From Isoetes taiwanensis (lineage: Eukaryota; Streptophyta; Lycopodiopsida; Isoetales; Isoetaceae): a DNA stretch of 64,000 nt. Of the stretch, positions 21,928 to 33,289 are shown piece by piece (positions within the stretch are counted from its first letter, which is position 1; every line of letters begins with the position of its first letter). The notes under the pieces are model-generated. The model saw only the letters and a list, made by a program, of their open reading frames with translations, did no database searches and was not told the origin of the DNA. Where the stretch lies: the NCBI GenBank assembly GCA_021234155.1, contig JAJEKV010000054.1:4199962-4263961 (forward strand), given 5' to 3'. A program made the translations under genes and the position numbers.

Positions 21928-22764
21928 GATAGCACCTGTGTATGCCATCAAGCCTGACGACGATTAAGAACTCGAGCAGATTGAAAATACTCCAGATTAT
22001 GATGGTCTGCATACACAGTCACCTTATGAGGAAAACCTTCAAGAAATCGTCGCCACTTCTGAAAAGAGTCAACAATCGCCAAAAGTTCCTTATCGTAAAT
22101 AGGATAGTCGATCTCTGTAGCCTGAAACTTTCGAGAATGATAGGCGATCAGGTGTAGCTCATGATCATCCCCCACTTGCGACAAGATGCTGCCAAGAGCA
22201 AAATCTGATGCACCAGTTTCGAGAATATAGGGACACGCAGGATCTGGGTGTGCAAGAACAGGTGCTGCTATAAAAGCATATGTTTCAGAGTGATGAATGC
22301 TGATGGGAATATCCTTCCTGGCGAGACGTGGCAAAGGCAAGACGATCTCCGAATCGTCCTTGATGAAGCGGCGATAATTGGCAAGCCCCAAGAAGCATTG
22401 TATATCTTTAACCAAGGAAGATGTTTCCCAATCAAGAATTGTGTTGACCTTCTCTAGATCCATGGAAACACCCTGAGATGTGATGGCGATAGCCAAGAAA
22501 CTCGACATTGTCCTGCTCGAACTGACACTTCGCCAGCTTGACATAACGTCCATGTTCCCGTAGCTTCTGAAGGACCTTCCTGACATGTTCTTCATGCCCC
22601 TCCAAAGCCTTCGAATAAACCAGAATATCACTTAGATAGATGATAACAAAGAGATAAAAAAAACTCCCGAAAAACATCGTTAGCCATATGCTGAAAGACC
22701 GTCGAAGCATTGGTAAGGCCGAAAAGGTTAATGTACACAAGTATAAATAGATGTATCTGATCAT
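21928..22764 (-). pseudogene. Family B gypsy RT C-terminus and RNase H
   Basis: The RT catalytic box reads YLSDILVYSKALEGHEEHV where YxDD is expected, so the first Asp of the pair is replaced. It continues with KLREHGRYVKLAKCQF and VEFLGY. The RT thumb and RNase H follow: NTILDWETSSLVKDIQCFLG, FALGSILSQVGDDHELHLIA, YPIYDKELLAIVDSFQKWR and VYADHHNLEYF. A frame change lies between the blocks. The element stops at 22764, upstream of the rest of the RT. Confidence 0.8.
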
Positions 22765-24140
22765 TCCTTCGAATAGGTTAAATTAGTAGTGCCTCTAGAT
22801 ATCAAATGATACAAATACATTAAATGTATCTCAAATGATTTTCTGATCATAGTTTTTGTCGAAAGAAGAAGGAGAAAAAACAATTTTTACGTCATGCCAC
22901 TTGGCAACATCCCTGAAGATATATAACGCACAACACCACTCTAACATTGCTTAGTTGTGTAATTGTTGGAACCCCCCCTCCCTCCCCCCTATTTTACATT
23001 GAATGCGACTCTGGGCGGCCTTGAATTCGAGATATATTTGTTCTAGAACTAGCGTGTTACCATTAGATCAAACGTTTTGATAGTCAATATGCGACCCCTA
23101 TGTCACATAAAACAAGGTGCCAAAATTTAATGGCATTTGGTGATTGTAGCTATAGTTGTTAGTACTTTGTCCTAATATTTTGTTTCAGGTGGTGATAAAG
23201 AGAAATTTTCGCGGCGCCCTTGGTCGTGCGGTAAATTTCTTGTATTATATAATGATGATATATTTAAATATCTATATTATACATTGTGTTTCTACGTTGA
23301 ATAACATATGTTGCCAGATTAAAAGTTATGTTAAAATGACTCTCGCCCAATCAAAAAATCTTGATTTAGATGCATTGATCAGGTAATAAAATTTGGTAAA
23401 AATAAATGGATTTTAATGTAAAATTCGATAAGTTTGTTCAAGATTTGATGTAAAATTAATTTGACACTTATATTTCAGCAAATGGATCGTGGCCACATAA
23501 GGTCTTTTTTCCATGACTACGTTTAAGACATGTCTCATGAGGCCACCGTACAACAGAGTAGTCTTATTTTCTTTCGGGTGAAACCCCTCGCCATAAAATA
23601 AGACACCATTCTTCCATCGATCAAAACCACTTTGCTTCTTTCATTTCTGCCTCAAATCATGCTCCATGCTTGGATTAAAAGGATGCGACATGTCCTATTT
23701 GTAGCACTGGGGAAGCACTCTTCATAAGAGATACTACAAATCTAATGTGGCAGTTGCAAACATTGTCGCAAAGATATACGACAGCCATATCTTGCTCCTT
23801 TGGTGGAAAAAGGTCCAACGTTTGTAGTTTTAGGCAAACTTGCTGGCTACCCTAATTTCCAATTCGAACCTAGTTTCCGCCTTTGTTCAATATTCATAGC
23901 CACATAAGGGCCAAATAAGTGCCACGTGGGTTTATTTCATTGGATTGCTTTATAAGTTGGTGGATATCCCTAGGCAAGCCATTTACGCCTCGCCTTGAGA
24001 CATATCCCTTCGAAAATGAGTGCAATGATTTTTTCCAAGATTTCTTTACAGTAATCCAAGCCGTTGGGGCGCGGCCTCGATATTCGAGGGCGGAAAAGCC
24101 AGGAGGGTTTCCTCCACCGAAAGGCAGCCAGGTTTAGCTT
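22765..24140. other. AT-rich upstream region, no gene recognised
   Basis: No conserved protein motif or element boundary seen. It ends at the promoter of the vasculin-like gene. Confidence 0.5.
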
Positions 24141-24144
24141 GCCC

Positions 24145-24150
24145 TATATA
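24145..24150 (+). promoter_or_regulatory. Likely TATA box of the vasculin-like gene
   Basis: CCCTATATACG is followed after about 25-35 bp by a pyrimidine-rich stretch (CTTTCTCTTTCGTCTTCTTC) typical of plant 5' leaders. The start codon is about 1 kb away, so a 5' UTR intron is likely but its borders are unclear. Confidence 0.45.
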
Positions 24151-25176
24151 CGCCTTTCTTTGGTGCTTGGCTTTCTCTTTCGTCTTCTTCTTCATCCTTG
24201 TTTTCCTTCCTCAAAACTGGAGCGCCGCTTCTTTGGAGCCGACTGGCAGCGCCTTTTCTCGTTCTGGATCTTGCTCGCCCTTTCCGACGAATAATTTTTC
24301 GGCCCTTTTCAGGTTTTTCCGTGGAAATGGTGGTCAGTTTTTCCTGATAAATCGTCTTCGTGCTTCCGGTTGTTGAGAAAATTTGAAGCGGTGCATAATT
24401 CTTGTCTTTTTAAACGGTTTGCCATGTTTCTTGGATAATATGGCAGTGGTCTCTAGATAATTACGGCATAGCATGTGGTTGCCTTTTTGTCTTGTCCACG
24501 CTTTTTAATCAAAGAACTGCAGTGGCACCATCTATGGGAAATCAGGTCTGTAGAACAGAAACAAACTAGGGCAGTGTTTCGGAACACGGTTTTTTAAGGT
24601 CCTTATTGTTTACTTCACCTAATTCCTTATGGGCAAAGACTTGCTATTAAGAAACCGATCTGGTATTTTTGTCAGCAGTTGTTAAGCCTGTTGGGTCGAC
24701 CTTTTTATCATGCTGTGAGTTTGTTGTATTTTACATATAGCCATGCCCATGAGATATTGTCCTGGAGTATTTTCGGTTTCCAATATGGCATGCCATTCTG
24801 GATTAGGGTATGAAAGCCAAAACTGCTGAATTAGTAGTTTGATTATGACGAGGCATACACTACTATTTAGACTTGGAGGCATGGCTTGAGTTCTCTCATC
24901 TTAGGAAGTTTTTGGTGATTGCCATCCAGCTTTTCTGCTGGCTCATGGGTTTTGGGCTTGGAAGACTGCAGCATCTTTGGGTTTCCCTTTCTGTTTCAAG
25001 CTTCTCTAACTGTAGCATGGGCAATGGCTTGCATGCCAAGTAATGGGGTGAACAGGAAGGGGGTAAAGATGCCTTAGGATTTCCAATTCTTATGGTTAAT
25101 TGACAACCGCTTTTTTCATCTTCTGAGTTATCTTGCAAGAGAAGGCAGCGCTAAGTGGGTGCCTTGTACACATATC

Positions 25177-25206
25177 ATGGTCTGTTGTGGAAATGGGAAG
25201 AACTGA
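25177..25206 (+). other. Upstream ORF overlapping the main start codon
   Basis: A 9-codon frame starts at ATG 25177 (context ATCATGG) and ends in TGA at 25204-25206, 11 bases beyond the main ATG at 25193 and in a different frame. If in the mature leader it could limit translation of the main protein. Confidence 0.35.
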
Positions 25207-27887
25207 ACCATGCTTGGTTCCAGAGTGGCTCAAAGGAGGCACTGGGACTGGTGCAGGGTCAACACATTTTTCCCATCAAGGTCTGGATCTATTTTTCTTT
25301 CCATTTAGATATGCATTGAGATGCCTTTATTTGATACTGGTGTCTGGTTTGGTTTGTCATGGTTTTGCAGGTACTTCCAATTTGGCAGATTATGATTCTC
25401 AGAGAAATTCAGCACCATATAGACCTCCTTATGCTTTATCAAGAAGAGCAGGTGGCAGCAATGGAAATGTGACGGAGCGGCTATCTGATAAAGATAGTCA
25501 TTACAGATCACATACGAGCTCCAGCAAGTATAATTTTGGTCGTGCATATGATGGGCCTGACAGGGACCGTGAAATGCATCGTAGTGAATTAGAATATGAT
25601 CGAGAATTTGACAGAGAAAGGGATTGGATTTCAGGTCTTGGTTCAGATAATGAGAGACGTGATGGATTTGAAAGTTTTCGGAGGAATGGAGATAGGCTTG
25701 AGGCAGACTTGTCGTTGCCTCGACAGTCTGCCACATATAACAGGACTTTGCTGAAGAACGGGACTAAGAAGACTATTATCAGTGAGCCTGGCTCACCATC
25801 TTTAACCCAAGAAAATGGAAGTTTACTTGTCAGTAAGATGTATAAGACTGGACTGGAGAGAAGTTTTTCTTCTTCTCGTGGGACACTTGAGAGGCCTGCC
25901 ATTCAGTCTCATCTTGTAGATATGTCTACATTTAGTCCTCGGCCTTTATGGCAAGCTCCACGGCCCGAATTTAGTTCTACTTCTGCCGCTGGAGTAACAA
26001 GTGGTACACTCCAGGTATCGATTGATTCACCTGATAGTCCTGCAAGCAGAGTTGATATGGAAAGCCCTACTTCCACCCCCTCGGAATCATCAGCTGCTGT
26101 CAATGGTGATGCCCACAGTATTCGTGGCGGATCATCTAATATGTCTAAGGTTAATGACTTGGGAATGCATATTCCTCCCCGTGTTCGAACACCACCATTA
26201 GTATGTTCTTTTATTCTACCAGCACTGGCTTAATGATGTTCATTTTGTGCCAAGTGTTGAAATTCAAAAATTTTCTTGACAGGTCGAAACACAAAGGCTT
26301 GATGAACTTACCTTAAAGCAGTCGCGACAGCTTATTCCTATGAAACCATCATTACCAAAAGCCATGGTAAGTGGACTGGAACTAATTTGGCATTTTTAAT
26401 TCTCTTCGAAAGTGTCCTACTGTTGACAAGGATTGTGGGAAAATATAGAGTGGCCAGATAGGATCCAAAACAGAAAAACGAAACATATAACCCCCCTTGC
26501 AATTTGTTTTGAAGTGGGCAAATATTGTATCTGGAAAATTGTTGGTAACAGTTTCTAATTTGTGCATTTTTAGGATTAAAAACCTTGCTTTGAATATGTA
26601 AGCTTCTTGCCAAATTATGTTTCTTTGGGTTGTATAAATAAAGATGGAACTTCATTCTATGCAGGATCCTGCTGCTCGTGAAAAATCAAAGCCAAAGTTA
26701 GGAAATACAGCTGCCCCAGCAGCAGTTAGATCAGCTTTACCTACTAGTCAGACTCTAAATGCATCATCCTACAGATCTCCATTGTTGTCAAGGTCAGATG
26801 CCTCGAATAAGCCTGTCCAGGGCAAGCTATTTTTACTGAAGACAAGCAAAGAAACTGGCCTGAGATCAGATCGGAGTGCTAATACATCTTTGGGTAGTCC
26901 AAGCATTACTTCTGGCAGTGCTATAGTTGGGAATGCTACTAATCCAGCAAACCTTGCTGGAGCCCCTTGGAAACAGAGGTCAGCAGGAGAGCTAAAACCT
27001 TTAGCATCCAATGCTGGTAATGATAACATTCGTCCTAGGGATGGATGGACTGTGAGTGAAGATAGGCGACCCACGGTTCCAGTTCAGAATAGAAGTGACT
27101 TCTTTAATTCTCTTCGGAAGAAAGCAGCAGAAAGTGGAGCTATCCAAAGTGCAGGAGAGAAGTTGCAAGAGAAATCTGAAGTTAGGTGCAATGAAAATCA
27201 TGTCATTGACAAGGAGAGCAGTCTTTCTGATGAAACTCGTCATGCGAAAATGGTTCATGAAAAGAATCACCATGTAAACATGGTCGAGAAAGAGGAGCAA
27301 CATGCAAATATGGCAGATTCTCAACAAAATGGAGTTATTGGAGAGGATGTTAACGGCACCCTTGAGAAATCCAATGGTTTAATTGCCAATGGCCATTTTG
27401 TGGGACTGCAAGAGAAGAGCATTGTCAATGGTGACTATAGTCTTGAGCAGCAGTCATCTCCTGTAGGTGGTACAGAAGAGGAAGAAGCTGCATTTATGCG
27501 TTCTCTTGGTTGGGAAGAAGGCATTGAAGAGGAGGATGCAGCCCTGACAGAAGAGGAGATCACTACTTTTCTGCAAGAAGTAAGACAATTTTTTACAGGA
27601 GACAGTTAACAATGTTAATCTCACTTGTTTCTTAACAGCCCCCTTTTTTTTAATTTAAGCATACGAGATTCTTTAAAAAAAAGTAACAATGTTAATTTTA
27701 CGTTCTTAACCTCTTTTGTTTTTTATTTCAGCATATGAGATCTCTCACGTCATCGCCATCCCTTCTCAGTCAAAAATTGAGGAATGCTATCTTAGAGTTA
27801 CATATAGAAGTTTCTGGAAATCTGTCGTCTGCAGTGAATACATCAGAAAGGAAGTCGGATGTTGAGGTGCGGGTGCATCGGCCTTAG
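25193..27887 (+). CDS. Conserved plant protein with vasculin/GPBP1-like motifs, five exons
   Basis: Coding exons by GT-AG borders and reading phase are 25193-25280, 25371-26200, 26283-26366, 26665-27579 and 27732-27887, giving 690 codons plus stop. Intron 1 (90 bp) has no stop and could be retained in frame. The start is chosen for GRTEPCLVPEWLK, which I recall as the family's N-terminus, and for the GAAATGG context. A long disordered Ser/Arg/Asp-rich part follows. Exon 3 reads VETQRLDELTLKQSRQLIP. Exon 4 has GKLFLLKTSKETGL (about residue 387), RSDFFNSLRKKA (about 477), and an acidic run leading to MRSLGWEEG (about 612) and LTEEEITTFLQE (628). The last three resemble vasculin (GC-rich promoter binding protein) motifs, so a nuclear regulatory role is possible but inferred. 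No frame damage seen. Confidence 0.8.
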
Positions 27888-29130
27888 GTTTTGGTTTCAA
27901 ATTGAGTTCCGTTCCAAGTCTCTGTATCTTTATATGGGCATGTTAGCTCAGATCTGTTAAATATGTGAAAGATGAAAGGCATGTGCAGGGGAAGTCATGG
28001 TAGCACATCATGCCAATAACCAGATGTGGGAAGTTATCCTTTTGTTACACACAATTCATGAAGCCAAATGAACAGTGTTTGGCGTGAACTATCTAGCACT
28101 AGCATGGCAATTTTCTGCCTTTCCAGTTTCATTTCCGTTTTCAGAGTCTGAAAACGCTTTTGTTGTAAAGGTCTGCCCTTCATTTGCGTTGCCTCTTTAC
28201 ATTTTAGGCTTTGCCATGGATATTTTTTCTTGCAAAGAGGGAATTTATGATTGTTCACATCAAGTTTGTCATGTTCTTTACGAAGTTTTTGAACAATTTG
28301 GTGTTGAGTCGTGATGTTTTGTGTAAGGCTAAGAACCGGTCTTGCAAAATGCGTATCGTTTGGATCCAAATGCCAGCACATTCTCAAAGTAGGTACTGGG
28401 TAGTCTTCACAGGGCATTTTAGCGCCAGCACACCCAAATTTTGTCGTTGACAATAATATGGCATTGGGTGGGAAGCGTTTGCTGTTTATGATATGGCATG
28501 GGTGGGAAGTGTTTGCTGTTTATGCTCCCTTTGACACCCAACAATATCTTTTGCAAGATGCCCTCCCCTCCCCTCCCCCCACCCCAGGGAAGAAAAAAAA
28601 CATAGAAATAAAAAATCGCCTTACTCTAGCCTTCGACAAAAGCCAAGAATGAACATAAATCTTTTAATTTTAAACATTTGTAAAATTCTAAAAAGCTAGG
28701 AGTGAAATTCAGGGCATTTTGTAAATTTTTTTCCAGTATTTGTCTATCTATTTATACATTACCATTAGGTCTAAGATCCTTGCACTTTCAATCCTAGAGA
28801 ACTAACAAAATCTAAAAAAACATATATCTTTAAATCTAAATCTAGGTAATAAAAACCTTCAGTCCCAAGAACCAAATGACAAACACTTTGATATTTCTTT
28901 ATGTTCGAAGAAGATCTTGTAACAAAGACCAATGTCAAAGTACCAAAGTTTTATTTCTTCTCTTTATTTCGGTTAATGCTTTCCAACATCCAATTCTATG
29001 TATTAGAACAATTAAGGCGACGATCCTAGTTTTTAGGGACTATTTAGATATGTTACCAGATCAATTTTCAGAGACCATGTTAGTGTGTTTCCATTGGGTT
29101 GTACTAGGTTATTCCTTCTTCTGATCCTCA
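27888..29130 (+). other. 3' region and spacer
   Basis: It probably begins with the 3' UTR of the preceding gene. It contains a 34-35 bp tandem pair near 28456-28524 (ATATGGCATGGGTGGGAAG...GTTTATG) and otherwise nothing recognised. Confidence 0.4.
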
Positions 29131-29132
29131 AT

Positions 29133-29400
29133 ATTTTTCTATATCTTCCTCTTTCCTCCTTGTATCCTTCAAGCCCTTTAAGCTCTATGACTCTTCTTTA
29201 TTCCTTGCATTATTCCTTCTTTAGTCCTCTCAAAGATTCCGTCTGCAGTTTCTGTCATTTTTCTATATCTTCCTCTTTCCTCCTTGTATCCTTCAAGCCC
29301 TTTAAGCTCTACGACTCTTCTTCTTTATTCCTTGAGTTACCATTAAACTATTCATATTTCCCGGTTTAGTCCTCCCAAAGACTCCATCTGCAGTTTCTGA
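29133..29400. repeat. 124-bp imperfect tandem duplication
   Basis: TTCTATATCTTCCTCTTTCC begins at 29137 and 29261, and both copies run through CAAGCCCTTTAAGCTCTA to CCATCTGCAGTTTCTG or CCGTCTGCAGTTTCTG. Confidence 0.8.
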
Positions 29401-29489
29401 CATGATATCGTTCATCTTATCATCTGCCTCCCTGCATTTTCTTCCCTAATCCAGTAAGCTCAAGGAAGCCTTGACAACACCAATGCTCT

Positions 29490-30360
29490 CTCCTAGATCC
29501 TGAGAAGGATAAGTTGATAGCGGCAGATGCAAGTAAGATTGCAACCGACGAAGTTCTTATGTAAGAAGATCGAGTATGCTTATGACTCTTGTAAGTTGAA
29601 TGATGCCGAAATGTGCTACTCAACTCATGATCGAGAGCTGCTAGCAGTAGTGAGAGCTTTAAAGGAAAGCTCCAATTGGATACCGACCGTCAGAGCCTCC
29701 AGTACATATTCATGCAACCATACCTCAATTTGAGGCAGTGTAGATGGATGGAATTTCAAGAAGAATACGATTACGATATCCTTTTATGACATGAGTGCAT
29801 TGCAATGAACAGATAAAGAGTTTATAGAGGTATGGGCAACTGTTTCTAGAAATGCAAGGATAAGGAAACGGAAACCTTCAAACATTTTAAGAAAGAAGGT
29901 AAACTATTGTACTTCAAAGATAAGCTATGCATTCAGGAGTCTCTAGGAGTAAGGAGTTTGATCCTTCATGACATGCACAATATCCCAATTGCCGGCCATG
30001 CAAGGTTCATAAAAACCTACTTTAAAATTAGGAGTAGCTATCAGTGGAGGGGCATGAAAAAGCAAATAGTGAAGTACATCTGTGAAAGCCATCTATGTCA
30101 GCAGACAAAGGCGGAACAACCCCGAATTTTGGGCCAGCCTAAATTGTTGGGTATTCTTGATGCAAAGTGGAAGGCCATATCTATGGACTTCATAACTTGT
30201 CTCCCAAGGATAGAAAGGGACCATGACGCCTTAGTAATGGTAGTGGTTGACAAGTTATCTAAGGTGGCAGATTTCTTGCCATGTCAAACTACTGACACAG
30301 CTTTAGATACTGCCTTGCTATTCACCAAAGAGATCTTTAGATTACATGGAATGCCTTGAC
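29490..30360 (+). pseudogene. Ty3/gypsy RNase H and integrase relic (family A)
   Basis: 29494-29680 gives an RNase H: LIAADASKIATDEVLM, then YAYDSCKLNDAEMCYSTHD and RELLAVVRALK in another frame. 29740-29790 retains EEYDYDIL. 29907-30360 is an open integrase fragment: LILHDMHNIPIAGHARFIKT, a zinc site with CESHLCQQTKAEQP, then KWKAISMDFITCLP and VMVVVDKLSKVADFLP. It stops at HGMP before the second catalytic Asp. The integrase core closely matches the relic at 14384-14665. Confidence 0.75.
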
Positions 30361-30436
30361 TTAATGGAGTTGCATACAATAATAAGAAACAAGAATCATC
30401 GAGGATGTCTCCCGTTATGATTAATGATGGCTATCA

Positions 30437-30562
30437 ATGGCTAACTCCCAATACATGGCACAATCCAATGTCCAAATGGAAGTTTCTCAACAGCTTTTGG
30501 CAGATATGCAGCAGCTTGTCGAGGAGGTGCGAGGGTATCTTCTCGCTGCGAGGACTCGCTAA
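30437..30562 (+). other. Small ORF (41 aa), possible Gag fragment
   Basis: An ATG-initiated 41-residue frame beginning MANSQYMAQSN, with a heptad-like hydrophobic pattern (VSQQLLADMQQLVEEV) suggesting a short coiled coil. Nothing else supports a gene; it may be a retroelement remnant. Confidence 0.2.
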
Positions 30563-30759
30563 AAAAGTCTAGTAGATAGACATAGATCTCCAAAAGAATT
30601 TCCCTGGGAGATAAAGTTTAACTTAAGATTATGACATTCCACGTATTTATACGCCTTTTGGATATAAATACGTGACACATCACTATGAATAATTAATAGT
30701 GTTTTAATTATTCATAATCTAAGGTTGGCTATGTCAATCATTAATTATTAAGGTGGAAA

Positions 30760-30784
30760 CCTAACCCTAAACCCTAAACCCTAA
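30760..30784. repeat. Short interstitial telomere-type repeat
   Basis: CCTAACCCTAAACCCTAAACCCTAA: about three plant-type CCCTAAA units in a row. Confidence 0.7.
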
Positions 30785-32110
30785 TTCAAATTTAGGGCTT
30801 AACCTAATATTAAAAAGGCTAAGATACTAAATTATTTAATAATAAGTAATTGGGCAATGGAGAGTTGCTAACTTGGACACCCAAATTGGGGTTAGCGAGC
30901 CATATCTAAGCCATAGTCATGGCCTACGTTAGCGAGCCTTCTTAAGAATCTTAACTTACCTAGACTCATCAAGATGCATGCCTTGCATTTTGTAGGCCTT
31001 CCTAAAATACCTACATCTGATATAACACCGATGATTATTTTTCTGCTACTCTGGCTTGTATTGATGTTCGAGCTCTATATGTTCTAACTTACACCTCCAT
31101 GCAAACCCATGGGGATCATCTCTGCCTGATCCGGGTATGGATCATGTGGAAGATCTAGTCTTCGGTGTCTACACAAGACACATTCGAGCTTCTAGTAGGT
31201 ACCAACTACAACATCCTACCTTAGCATGCAATAGATTGACTGTTGTTTGCACATTCCAGACATACTCGAGACCCTTCATTGGTAAGTTTGGGGTACACTC
31301 GTCTTTCTCTCCCCATGTCAGTGCATAGATTACCTCTCCAAGATGTTTATCGTATGTGTACATAGTACGTACGCAGTAAACATATGTTCTCATCCCACAA
31401 TACTAGAGCTCTTCTCTAACTTAGCCCAAAGTGTGACCTTGGTAGTTCCTTGAAACAAAACCCATTGCCTATGTGCCTTTACGATGTGGCTGAGCCACCG
31501 ACTTCCCAAATGAACGGTGACCAACTCTATGTTGGAATTGTATATGCTGCCTATATTTTAATAAGGTCCCCCGGTACTTCAACCATTCCTTTAGTACCTT
31601 ATAGTACTTCAGTCCCATATATAGACCATGCTTCCCCAATGAGATTATGCCATAATTCTGAAGGTTACTACCCCAGTTGAAGAGCTTTTCTAAAGGTTTC
31701 TTCAGCTAAATATCCTTTGTGTTCAACCATGCTTTGTTATAATTAACTTATTTTCTTAAGTTATCGTGTCAACTTCAACTTTTGATCGCTTTCAAATGTT
31801 GGCGTCTTTGGCTCCCTCATAATGAGATGGAGGCATTAAACCCTCTCGATTTCATAATAGAAAACCCCTATGTTCGAAGCTTCGTTAGTAACCGCCATTT
31901 GGTTATCCAATTCCTTACCCCCTTAAGAGTCGTAAAGTCATAATCTATAAGAGGTCTATACCTCAAGGCAAGGGATCCTCCAGCCTCTACTTCAGGGTCT
32001 AGAATTGCTCCTCGTGAGTAGGGTAACTCTTAGGATATATAGACTATTGGTATTCCTTATTAACCATAATGGCTTTAGCTAAACGTGTTCGAGATCAATC
32101 CCAAGACTTT

Positions 32111-32633
32111 ATGTGGTTTAGCTAAACTCTACACATTTTTGCCCTCATACCTTCTACTGTTTGGCTAAACTAACCTAAATTTATCCCAAAAAATTCTATG
32201 ATGCCAATGAAAAACATTAAGCTAAAATTACTATATTATTTCAATTGTTTTCATTCACTTTAATAATTTTCTTTGTGAAAATATTCTTAAACAATGCCAG
32301 CTAGCTAAAGTCTAGGCTTCAAATTATTCCATAGATGCTAGAAAATTAATTACTATTCATATTTCATTCCGTTCATAGATGCTAGAAACTTAGGGGAATG
32401 ATCGAAATTTATTCCATAAGATTCTATGGTTTAGCTAAACAATACAAAATTTTACTCTCTTACTTCCTAACTTTGGCTAAAGAGATTGAAGATTGGTGCG
32501 GGAGCGAAAGAAGTTAAGCTAAAATTATTTTGTTGTTCCCAATTTTTTCCATTTACATTAGCCAACATATTTTGAAAATGTGTCAAAAAATCCCCAAATA
32601 GCTAAGCTTAGCCCTTAAATTATTCCGTGATTA
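32111..32633. repeat. Diverged tandem duplication with GTTTAGCTAAAC palindromes
   Basis: Two units beginning near 32116 and 32429 share the 12-bp palindrome GTTTAGCTAAAC, then TTAAGCTAAAATTA and ...GCTTCAAATTATTCC or ...GCCCTTAAATTATTCC. The offset is about 313 bp and divergence is high. Confidence 0.55.
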
Positions 32634-33129
32634 GGACTTGGAATTGCTATGTATTGCCCTCTTCTCGGTTATCCCTAAAGGTATAATCGGCAAAGTCGCC
32701 GTCCTTCTCTTCTTCCATCATCGGACGAGATATTTTATACATCTTGTTATTCCCAAAACCCAATAAACACTCTCAGCTTATAATGCTGGTTTAATTCATC
32801 CGTATTTACAACCCTTGAATAGAGACAAATTCCCATTATCTATTTTTAATCACTGTATATGCTAGACTTCTCTAGCTATTTTTCCTGATTTAAACTCTTT
32901 TCATATCCCTTAGTACGATGTATCTAAGATAGTCAACTCCAACCATTGGGATAACTTGAATGCTTATCTCTGGTAGATCATACTTGACCCAATATCTTCA
33001 TATATAAGCACATCATTATGCTTATTCTTTAAATCTTGTCAAGTAATATTTCACTTCTCTTGTATGAATATTCTATTATTTTCCAACTAGAAAAGGGCCC
33101 GGCTGGCAGCGTTTCCTTTCCCCTCATTC

Positions 33130-33241
33130 CTCGGCTCGGCCAGGCCTCGGCCGGCCCTTCCGCATTCGATCTGGACCAACCCATGCCCTTCTTTTTTGTA
33201 GTATTCCTCAGCTCGGCCGGCCTTCGGCCGGCCTCGCCTCG
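33130..33241. repeat. GC-rich palindromic blocks before the CT tract
   Basis: CTCGGCTCGGCCAGGCCTCG (33130) and CTCAGCTCGGCCGGCC with TTCGGCCGGCCTCGCCTCG (33207-33241) are GGCCGGCC-centred palindromes. A third copy at 35281-35316 stands before the next CT tract. Confidence 0.7.
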
Positions 33242-33289
33242 ATTTAAACCCCATTAGCACTTTTGACTGAGCCCCTTCCCTTTTCTAGC

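Larger units (their letters stand above)
14827..22764 (-). mobile_element. Chromodomain Ty3/gypsy element (family B), truncated and split by copia 1
   Basis: Minus-strand order from right to left is RT C-terminal part and RNase H (22764 to 21928), copia insertion, then integrase and chromodomain (16714 to 15006), then the possible LTR block. The interrupted text reads through the insertion: RVLNRRQA before it and then a continuation ending RPDMLQEKPDALSC. Gag, protease and the RT N-terminus are missing at the right end. The integrase linker wording (KLDYRQLGPYRI) and chromodomain are of the kind seen in fungal and Tcn1-like chromoviruses rather than the usual seed-plant clades. Confidence 0.75.
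30563..33100. other. AT-rich spacer without recognised genes
   Basis: No protein motif seen. It holds a telomere-like stretch and a diverged duplication, listed separately. Confidence 0.5.

Noticed and set aside
23919-24376. Small plus-strand ORFs upstream of the vasculin-like gene
   Set aside because: They overlap the promoter and leader, lack conserved motifs and use poor starts.
25281-25370. Treating intron 1 as coding in the vasculin-like gene
   Set aside because: It is in frame and open, but is T-rich with a TTTTGCAG acceptor, and family text joins well across it (HQ-GTSNLADYDS). Retention remains possible.
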